Assembly (NCBI GenBank): GCA_938039765.1 | Contig: CALHTV010000208.1 | Span: 1 to 12,193 of the forward strand | Source of the DNA: an uncultured Dictyoglomus sp. | Lineage (GTDB): Bacteria; Dictyoglomota; Dictyoglomia; Dictyoglomales; Dictyoglomaceae | DNA: 12,193 bases | Direction: 5' to 3' | Shown here: positions 7,116 to 12,193 of the stretch, piece by piece | Layout of the letters: every line of letters starts with the position of its first letter | How positions within the stretch are numbered: position 1 is the first letter of the stretch | The notes under the pieces: model-generated | The model's database searches: none | Seen by the model: only the letters and a program-made list of their open reading frames with translations | Told to the model about the DNA's origin: nothing | Position numbers and translations under genes: made by a program

Positions 7116-7867
7116 CCTTCAAAAAGCTCCTTTATCTTAGATATAGGATTTTCAGAAGTCACAATGCTTTCCCCTACAAGCACTGCTTTTACTCCATATT
7201 GATAAAGAAATTTTATATCTTCCTTACTTTTTATCCCACTAGCACTAATTACTAGGATTTCACTAGATATTAATTGCAAAAGTTTTATAGTGTTATTTAT
7301 ATCAACTTTAAATGTGCTAAGATCACGATTATTAATCATTATTATACGTGGATTTAAATCTAAGGCTCTCTCCAAATCTTTTTCATCATAAACTTCTACA
7401 ATTGGCTCTATATCTAACTTTTTACAAAGAGAATATAAGTTTTTAAGTTCTCCATTTGAAAGAATTCTAGCAATAAGTAAAACAGCATCCGCACCTAAAA
7501 TTCGTCCCTCATAAATTTGTTCAGGTATTAATATAAAGTCTTTTTGCAAAAGAGGTTTTTTAGTAATTCTCCTTACTAGAGCTAAATTATCTAAACTAGC
7601 AGAAAAACTCTCAGCAGTAAGAACAGAGATTGCTGATATTTCAGAACTTTCATTATATATCTTTGCCATCTCCGAAATAGTCCTAGAAAGAAGTCTCCCT
7701 TTAACTGGAGAGGCAGGCTTTATTTCTCCAATAATATTAAATCTATTTCTACTCAAAGTGTTATAGAAATAATCTTTTTCTTTCTCGGGAAATGTCGTAG
7801 GAATTCTATATATCTTATTAAATATTCTTTTCCTTTTTTCTTCTACAAGTTTGTCGAGTATATTCAT
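7091..7867 (-). CDS. trpC: Indole-3-glycerol phosphate synthase
   Basis: TIM-barrel enzyme that closes the indole ring by decarboxylating cyclisation of CdRP. At 258 residues it has the normal length. It shows Glu48 and Lys50 in GEIKPASPVKG, the catalytic acid Lys109 in LLQKDF, Glu158 in PIVEVYDE, Asn180 in INNRDLSTF, and VGESI near the phosphate site. One deviation stands out: the family's SESGI motif reads SASGI here (208-212), with Ala209 (codon GCT) replacing the active-site Glu. Start ATG at 7867 overlaps the trpD stop as ATGA, with GGGGG upstream as a ribosome site. The downstream trpF begins within its last 25 bases. Identity is secure; activity is probable but the substitution deserves attention. 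Confidence 0.94.
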   Translation of the reverse strand: MNILDKLVEEKRKRIFNKIYRIPTTFPEKEKDYFYNTLSRNRFNIIGEIKPASPVKGRLLSRTISEMAKIYNESSEISAISVLTAESFSASLDNLALVRRITKKPLLQKDFILIPEQIYEGRILGADAVLLIARILSNGELKNLYSLCKKLDIEPIVEVYDEKDLERALDLNPRIIMINNRDLSTFKVDINNTIKLLQLISSEILVISASGIKSKEDIKFLYQYGVKAVLVGESIVTSENPISKIKELFEGCGLKSAG

Positions 7868-8874
7868 ACAGTCTGCCCCCTTAATCTCTTTATATACTCG
7901 TAAACATTACCTTTTAAGATATGATCTTTGACCTTATCAAAACCTTCTTTTACATTTTTTACCTTTCTTAGAATCCACAAAGCAAAAGCACTATTTACAG
8001 AAACAATATCTATATGAGATTCGGGAGCCTGTCCTCTAAATATATTTTCAAGTATTCTTGCATTCTCTTCAGCACTACCACCTATAAATTCATCTCTGTT
8101 ATATCTCTTAATTCCAATATCTTCAGGAGAAAATTCAAAGTGGTCTATTTTACCATCTTTGAGATAAGCAAATATTGTCGTTCCAGAAAGAGATATTTCA
8201 TCTATACCGTCTTCCTTACCATGATAGAATAGTATATTATCTCTTTTTAAAATTAATGCAGCTTCAGCCATTCTTCGCATTGCACTCTCCGAATACACCC
8301 CTAAAATTTGTCCTTGAAGTCTCGCAGGGTTTAACATGGGACCAGCCATATTAAAAATAGTCCCTATTCCAAGCTCCCTCCTCACCTTTGCAGCTTTTCC
8401 AACCACAGGATGAAAATGAGGAGCAAAGATTATTCCAATACCATTTTTATCAATATCCTCTGCAACTTTTTCAGGATTATCGCTACACTTAAAACCTAAA
8501 GCCTCAACCACATCAATACTTCCTGCCTTACTAGACATAGCTCTATTCCCATGTTTAGCTACCTTTATTCCTAAACTTGCTAAAACAAATGCAACAGCAG
8601 TAGAAATATTGAAAGTATTGGATTTATCTCCTCCTGTTCCGCATACATCAATAGCAGGAAATTGATTAGGAACTTTTTTAGCCCTCTCGTATAATCCATC
8701 TACAAACCCTGCTATCTCTTCTGGATCTTCACCTTTTAATCTTAATCCTAATAAAAAAGCTCCAAGTTGTGCCTCTGTTATTTCTCCTTTCTCTAGATTT
8801 ATTATAATCTCTTTTGCTTCTTCAAAATTAAGATGTTTACCCTCAGCTATTTTCTTAATATATTCTCTAACCAT
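7864..8874 (-). CDS. trpD: Anthranilate phosphoribosyltransferase
   Basis: Transfers phosphoribose from PRPP to anthranilate. The 336 residues match stand-alone TrpD, without a fused glutaminase domain. Motifs are the PRPP-binding GTGGD (79-83), NISTA (89-93), KHGNRAMSS (107-115), Arg165 in KVRRELG, FNMAGPMLNPA (174-184) and the metal-binding Asp225-Glu226 in DGIDEIS. The N-terminal helical domain and the alpha/beta domain are both complete. ATG at 8874 has GGGGGTG upstream and overlaps the end of trpG by eight bases (ATGGTTAG); its TGA overlaps the trpC ATG. All evidence agrees and I see nothing abnormal. Confidence 0.97.
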   Translation of the reverse strand: MVREYIKKIAEGKHLNFEEAKEIIINLEKGEITEAQLGAFLLGLRLKGEDPEEIAGFVDGLYERAKKVPNQFPAIDVCGTGGDKSNTFNISTAVAFVLASLGIKVAKHGNRAMSSKAGSIDVVEALGFKCSDNPEKVAEDIDKNGIGIIFAPHFHPVVGKAAKVRRELGIGTIFNMAGPMLNPARLQGQILGVYSESAMRRMAEAALILKRDNILFYHGKEDGIDEISLSGTTIFAYLKDGKIDHFEFSPEDIGIKRYNRDEFIGGSAEENARILENIFRGQAPESHIDIVSVNSAFALWILRKVKNVKEGFDKVKDHILKGNVYEYIKRLRGQTV

Positions 8875-9445
8875 TTATTACACCCCCTAACTTTAAAAAA
8901 TTTCTAATTAACTTCTTACCTGAAGGTGTAAATATAGACTCAGGATGAAACTGCACTCCATATACAGGTTTATCTTCATATTGAATACCCATTATTAATT
9001 TATCTAACGTCCACGCTATAACACTAAGAGAAGGACTAAGAGTATCAATATCAACCACTAAAGAATGATATCTCGTAGCCTCAAAGGGATTTTCAATACC
9101 ATCAAAAAGAGGATTTCCAGAATGATATATAAGAGAAACTTTTCCATGCATCGGAATAGGAGCCCTTATTATTTTAGTACCAAAAGCAGCTGCTATAGCC
9201 TGATGCCCTAAACAAATCCCTAGAATAGGAACTTTATCTTTAAATTCTCTCACTACTTGAATACTTATTCCTGCATTTTCGGGAACAGATGGCCCAGGAG
9301 AAATAACTATAGCCTCAGGTTTTAGCTCATAAATCTCCTTGATCGTAATTTTATCGTTTCTAAAAACAACTACCTCACAAAATTCAGAAAGATACTGATA
9401 TAGATTGTAGGTGAAAGAATCATAATTATCTATCAACAAGACCAT
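8867..9445 (-). CDS. trpG: Anthranilate synthase glutamine amidotransferase component
   Basis: Class I glutamine amidotransferase that supplies ammonia to TrpE; in many bacteria the same subunit also serves PabB. The 192 residues show [10 protein letters not shown] (6-15), the oxyanion loop SPGPS (49-53), nucleophile Cys78 in GICLGHQ, and the His167/Glu169 pair in QFHPES. HSLVVD (127-132) lies near the partner interface. ATG at 9445 is preceded by GGGGGAG and overlaps the 3' end of trpE by 20 bases, fitting coupled synthesis of the two subunits. It is not fused to TrpD. I saw no second amidotransferase or pabB in the window, so a dual role cannot be judged. Confidence 0.96.
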   Translation of the reverse strand: MVLLIDNYDSFTYNLYQYLSEFCEVVVFRNDKITIKEIYELKPEAIVISPGPSVPENAGISIQVVREFKDKVPILGICLGHQAIAAAFGTKIIRAPIPMHGKVSLIYHSGNPLFDGIENPFEATRYHSLVVDIDTLSPSLSVIAWTLDKLIMGIQYEDKPVYGVQFHPESIFTPSGKKLIRNFLKLGGVING

Positions 9446-10841
9446 TATCTAACTCCCCCGCTATCTTAATGGCTTCAAAAAGGGCCTTCGCTTTATTAAT
9501 GCATTCTTTGTATTCCTTTTTAGGAATAGAATCATAAACGATTCCTGCCCCTGTCTGAATATATAAATCATTTCCTTTTAAGAAATAGGTTCTAATAGTG
9601 ATACAAGTATCCAAGTTACCATTAAGAGAGAAATAGCCTACCCCTCCAGCATATGGTCCTCTTTTAAATCTCTCTAATTCTTCAATTATCTCCATGGCTC
9701 TAACCTTTGGGGCTCCTGAAACAGTACCTGCTGGAAAAGAAGCTCTCAATACCTCAAGAGGATGAATACCATCTTTTACCTTGCAAGAAACTGTACTTAC
9801 TAAATGCATTACATGAGAATACTTCTCTACTCGCATCACATCCTCTACAACCACTGTTCCAATTTGAGCTATTCTTCCTAAATCATTTCTTGCCAAATCT
9901 AACAACATAGTATGTTCAGCTCTTTCTTTCTCATCAGAAACAAGTTCTTGTTCTAACTTAAGATCTTCCTCTTCATCCTTGCCCCTTCTCCTTGTCCCTG
10001 CTATTGGCCTAATCTCAGCTTTCCCCTCTTCAACTTTTACTAAAGCCTCAGGAGATGAACCTATAAGATACCTATCTTTAAACTTCAGATAAAACATATA
10101 AGGAGAAGGATTTACAAATCTTAGCGCTCTATACAAAAGATAAGGATCTTCCCCATACTTCATGTAAAACCTTTGAGAATAAACAACTTGAAAAATTTCT
10201 CCCGCTCTAATATACTCAATTGCTTTCTCTACATTTTTCTCATATTCTTTTTGAGAAACCATATATTCAATTTCTGAATTGATTTTACCTTTCTTGATTT
10301 TGCTTACTGGTTTTTCAAACAGCTCTTTTATCTCATTAATTCTTTCTTCTATTTTTTCTTTCACCTCTGGACTCTCCTTCTCGTCTTCTGGAACAAGAAA
10401 AATCACACTAATTCTTCTTTTAAGATGATCAAAAACCACAAGAAAATCTACAACCTGAAATTCTGCTAAAGGAAATTTAACAGGATCAAGGGTCAAATTA
10501 GGAAGTTTTTCCCATTGTCTCACTATATCATAACTAAAATATCCTACTATACCTCCTATAAACCTTGGAAGATCTTTTGTGTTTTTGATGGCCACCACTG
10601 GAAATCTTTGAGAAAGATAAGATAAAATATCAAAATTAATTTCTTCGTCAAAACTTAAAATCTCCTTTGGACGCCAACTTATAAAAGAATATCTCCCAAT
10701 TCTTTCTCCTCCTTCCGCACTTTCGAGAAGGAAGAGAAAATCCTCATCCTTTACTTTTAAGAGTAAACTTGATGGCGTTTCAAAGTCTCCAGGAAAATCA
10801 AAGGAAATGGGAACATACTTTTTAGAAGTAACTTTCTCCAC
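9426..10841 (-). CDS. trpE: Anthranilate synthase component I
   Basis: Converts chorismate and ammonia (from TrpG) to anthranilate, the committed step. Counting from the GTG start, the protein has 471 residues. It carries the LLES motif (38-41) that in the family forms the tryptophan feedback site, NPSPYM (244-249), IAGTRRRG (280-287), the [12 protein letters not shown] helix (from about 309), AGTVSGAPK (371-379), AGGVGYFS and TGAGIV (431-436). All chorismate-binding residues expected by motif are there, and feedback inhibition by Trp is likely. Start choice: AAGGAGGTG (10860-10852) lies ten bases before GTG 10841. The in-frame ATG at 10886 sits five bases after the T-run of the leader terminator with no ribosome site, and would translate through the ribosome site itself. 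An ATT at 10844 is a less likely alternative. It is controlled by the upstream T-box. Confidence 0.95.
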   Translation of the reverse strand: MEKVTSKKYVPISFDFPGDFETPSSLLLKVKDEDFLFLLESAEGGERIGRYSFISWRPKEILSFDEEINFDILSYLSQRFPVVAIKNTKDLPRFIGGIVGYFSYDIVRQWEKLPNLTLDPVKFPLAEFQVVDFLVVFDHLKRRISVIFLVPEDEKESPEVKEKIEERINEIKELFEKPVSKIKKGKINSEIEYMVSQKEYEKNVEKAIEYIRAGEIFQVVYSQRFYMKYGEDPYLLYRALRFVNPSPYMFYLKFKDRYLIGSSPEALVKVEEGKAEIRPIAGTRRRGKDEEEDLKLEQELVSDEKERAEHTMLLDLARNDLGRIAQIGTVVVEDVMRVEKYSHVMHLVSTVSCKVKDGIHPLEVLRASFPAGTVSGAPKVRAMEIIEELERFKRGPYAGGVGYFSLNGNLDTCITIRTYFLKGNDLYIQTGAGIVYDSIPKKEYKECINKAKALFEAIKIAGELDNGLVDR

Positions 10842-10851
10842 AATTTTGAAA

Positions 10852-10860
10852 CACCTCCTT
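10852..10860 (-). promoter_or_regulatory. Ribosome binding site that fixes the trpE start
   Basis: AAGGAGGTG on the minus strand is a near-perfect complement of the 16S rRNA 3' end. It lies ten bases before the GTG at 10841 and downstream of the terminator stem, so it is present only in read-through transcripts. It argues against the ATG at 10886. Confidence 0.85.
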
Positions 10861-10890
10861 AAAAATCTAATCTTTAAATAGGCCATAAAT

Positions 10891-10927
10891 AAAAAACCCT
10901 CTCACCCTTTAAAGGGCGAGAGGGTTT
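10891..10927 (-). terminator. Leader terminator of the trp T-box
   Basis: Read on the minus strand, AAACCCTCTCGCCC (10927-10914) pairs with GGGTGAGAGGGTTT (10907-10894) around TTTAAA, with a single G-U pair; the T-run (10896-10891) follows directly. The 5' arm shares bases 10922-10911 with the antiterminator, so the two folds exclude each other. This is the off-state of the riboswitch. Confidence 0.93.
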
Positions 10928-11179
10928 ACTCTCGCGGTGCCACCTTTCTTGGGCTACATCGCCCATCTCCTTTTCGGGTACGGGAGTACACCATTGCCTC
11001 CGATACCCTTTGCCTTGATAACGGTGGCAGCTCCGGCATAGCTTACTCGGGAAGATAATTCTCTTCCCTTTCAGTATGCAGCTCCCAGGCCCATTCACTC
11101 CCTGCGCTGATAGCCGGCTTCCACCTTACCCGGCCTCTCTGGATCCCGCTGGGGAGTTACTCCTCCTGTTCACAGCCTT
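10894..11179 (-). promoter_or_regulatory. T-box riboswitch, tryptophan-specific
   Basis: A T-box leader senses uncharged tRNA and lets transcription continue when it is bound. In RNA order: stem I has CAGG (11168-11165) paired with CCTG (11089-11086) below the specifier loop and CTCCC (11156-11152) with GGGAG (11102-11098) above it. The loop holds AGTAA on one side and GAA-TGG-G on the other, placing specifier UGG (Trp) at 11093-11091. The distal part has CCAGAGAGG and GGTGGAAGCC, the usual paired-loop elements. Then come a GGGAAGA/TCTTCCC hairpin, a complex stem II region, and a TGGGC/GCCCA stem III. The antiterminator pairs AAAGG (10947-10943) with CCTTT (10915-10911) and GCGAGAG (10935-10929) with CTCTCGC (10922-10916), leaving the seven-base bulge TGGCACC (10942-10936). 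UGGC would pair with a GCCA tRNA end, fitting tRNA-Trp (G73). By hand count 10921-11160 is about 57% G+C, far above its surroundings. Confidence 0.97.
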
Positions 11180-11221
11180 TATTATAATTCCCTTTATTAA
11201 ACTTTGTATGGAATTATAATA
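11180..11221. repeat. 12-base inverted repeat at the trp promoter
   Basis: TATTATAATTCC (11180-11191) and GGAATTATAATA (11210-11221) are perfect reverse complements separated by 18 bases, so the arm centres are 30 bases apart, about three helical turns. One arm contains the -10 box of the trp promoter and the other lies roughly 15-26 bases into the leader. It could be an operator for a dimeric or paired regulator. Because the first arm is mostly upstream of the expected transcript start, an RNA hairpin is less likely. Confidence 0.6.
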
Positions 11222-11241
11222 CAGAAAAAAGTTTTTTGCAA
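11213..11241 (-). promoter_or_regulatory. Promoter of the trp operon
   Basis: On the minus strand TTGCAA (11241-11236) and a perfect TATAAT (11218-11213) are spaced exactly 17 bases. The expected start near 11206 gives a leader of about 365 bases before trpE. The -35 box begins four bases after the mnmA stop codon. Confidence 0.8.
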
Positions 11242-11244
11242 ATT

Positions 11245-12193
11245 TTATTTTCTCCTTTCTATAACCCCAGCACAAAGAACATAATCATCCTTATAACAAA
11301 CCAAGATTTGTCCAGGAGTTACAGCCCATTGGGGCTCGTCAAATACTACTATCACTTCAGAAGGAGATATTATCTTTAAAACTGCAGAAGAAGGTTTCAT
11401 ATTATATCTTATCATGGCCTTCACCCTTAGCTCCTTTTCTTGAGGAAAAAAAGAAGGATAGTTAACATCTATTGCATACACTTCCTGCGATAAAATTTTT
11501 TCTTTATCAGCTACTATAACATTACCACTTATTGGATCGATATCTTTAACATACATAGGTTTCCCTAAAGCTACTTTTAATCCTTTTCTTTGTCCGATAG
11601 TGAAAGAAAAGATACCTGTATGCTTTCCTACAACTTTTCCATCCTCCGTTAATATTTTCCCTGCTTTCTCTTCAATAAAGTTTTTCAAAAATCTCCTATA
11701 ATCCTTATCAGGTAAAAAACATATTTCTTGACTTTCTTCCTTATTCGCTACAATAAGCCCTATCTCCTTAGCGATCTCCCTTACTTCTATTTTAGTAAGA
11801 TCTCCTACTGGAAAGAGAGCTTTTTCTATTTGGTTTTGAGCTAACATTCCTAAAAAATAGGATTGATCTTTTCTCTCATCTTTCCCTCTCATTAATAAAT
11901 ATACCTTTTTATCTTCATTCCAAACTTTCCTTACATAATGCCCTGTAGCAAGATATTTAGCCCCCAACTCTTCTGCTTTTCTCAATAGAAGGTCAAATTT
12001 TATTAGTTTATTACAAAATACACAAGGATTAGGAGTATATCCTTTCTTATATGATTCTATAAAATATCTTATTATTGTATTTTCAAATTCTTTCTTAAGA
12101 TTGACAACATAATGAGGAATTCCTAAATAATGAGCAACCCTCATAGCATCATTTATAGCATTCAAAGAACAACAAGCCTCATACCTTTCTAAA
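11245..12193 (-). CDS. mnmA: tRNA-specific 2-thiouridylase MnmA (5' end outside window)
   Basis: Cytosolic enzyme that thiolates U34 in the anticodon of Lys, Glu and Gln tRNAs, using ATP and persulfide sulfur. The frame is open through the window edge, reading LERYEACCSLNAINDAMRVA before the first visible candidate start. CCSLxA is a conserved internal MnmA segment, so the TTG at 12165 is not the real start; the true start and the ATP-binding SGGVDSS loop lie beyond 12193. Visible parts are TPNPCVFCNKLIKF with the first catalytic Cys, ATGHY, KDQSYFLGML, SQEICFLPDKDYRRFL with the second catalytic Cys, the central domain with FTIGQRKGL, and the C-terminal barrel ending in WAVTPGQ and CAGVIERRK. 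The stop is followed almost at once by the trp promoter, with no convincing terminator, so some read-through into the T-box leader is possible. Confidence 0.95.
   Translation of the reverse strand, partial: LERYEACCSLNAINDAMRVAHYLGIPHYVVNLKKEFENTIIRYFIESYKKGYTPNPCVFCNKLIKFDLLLRKAEELGAKYLATGHYVRKVWNEDKKVYLLMRGKDERKDQSYFLGMLAQNQIEKALFPVGDLTKIEVREIAKEIGLIVANKEESQEICFLPDKDYRRFLKNFIEEKAGKILTEDGKVVGKHTGIFSFTIGQRKGLKVALGKPMYVKDIDPISGNVIVADKEKILSQEVYAIDVNYPSFFPQEKELRVKAMIRYNMKPSSAVLKIISPSEVIVVFDEPQWAVTPGQILVCYKDDYVLCAGVIERRK

Noticed and set aside
10842..10886. N-terminal extension of TrpE from ATG 10886
   Set aside because: No ribosome site, immediately behind the terminator T-run, and the frame crosses the true ribosome site.
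10874..11098. Open frame of 74 codons on the minus strand upstream of trpE, as a possible leader peptide
   Set aside because: It lies within the T-box structure, covers the antiterminator and terminator, and lacks a ribosome site. T-box control does not need a leader peptide, and it has no tandem Trp codons.
12163..12165. TTG as the start of mnmA
   Set aside because: The frame stays open to the window edge and encodes the conserved CCSL segment upstream, so the gene is truncated by the window, not started here.

Overview
The window is an AT-rich bacterial chromosome segment with tightly packed genes, frequent AGA and ATA codons, strong GGAGG-type ribosome binding sites and sigma-70-like promoters. 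Lys/Glu/Ile-rich proteins, an NAD-dependent L-lactate dehydrogenase and a GC-rich T-box leader in AT-rich surroundings suggest a thermophilic, fermentative anaerobe related to or resembling Firmicutes. Dictyoglomus is my guess, but this rests on overall character and was not tested by a search. I see no insertion sequence, prophage, CRISPR array, rRNA or tRNA gene.

Layout. Positions 1-182 (minus) hold the 5' part of an unrecognised gene cut by the window edge. Positions 316-1266 (minus) encode L-lactate dehydrogenase, followed by a strong intrinsic terminator at 263-288. Positions 1267-1461 are a divergent promoter region. Positions 1462-3301 (plus) form a two-gene unit: a PLP-dependent alpha-oxoamine synthase (Kbl/BioF/SPT superfamily, SPT-like in its motifs) and a formiminotransferase-cyclodeaminase/FchA-like protein that starts inside the end of the first gene. 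Positions 3298-11241 (minus) are a complete tryptophan operon, trpE-G-D-C-F-B-A, followed after 27 bases by a zinc-dependent medium-chain dehydrogenase. Positions 11245-12193 (minus) carry most of mnmA, truncated at its 5' end by the window edge.

The trp operon has every enzyme needed to convert chorismate to tryptophan. TrpE/TrpG make anthranilate, TrpD adds the phosphoribosyl group, TrpF isomerises, TrpC closes the indole ring, and TrpA/TrpB release indole and condense it with serine. Every trp gene overlaps the next by 4 to 35 bases, suggesting translational coupling. Expression is set by a canonical T-box riboswitch between the promoter and trpE. It has a UGG (Trp) specifier codon, a UGGCACC antiterminator bulge matching a G-discriminator tRNA such as tRNA-Trp, and a long competing terminator. 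A 12-base inverted repeat straddling the -10 box may be a second control site.

The most useful points for a reader are: the T-box and the trpE start it implies (GTG at 10841, not the ATG right after the terminator); the inverted repeat at the trp promoter; a dehydrogenase of unknown substrate that appears to be co-controlled with tryptophan synthesis; the synthase/cyclodeaminase gene pair; and an unusual active-site substitution in TrpC. I found no evidence for a wholly new defence or mobile system here; most of the window is recognisable core metabolism.
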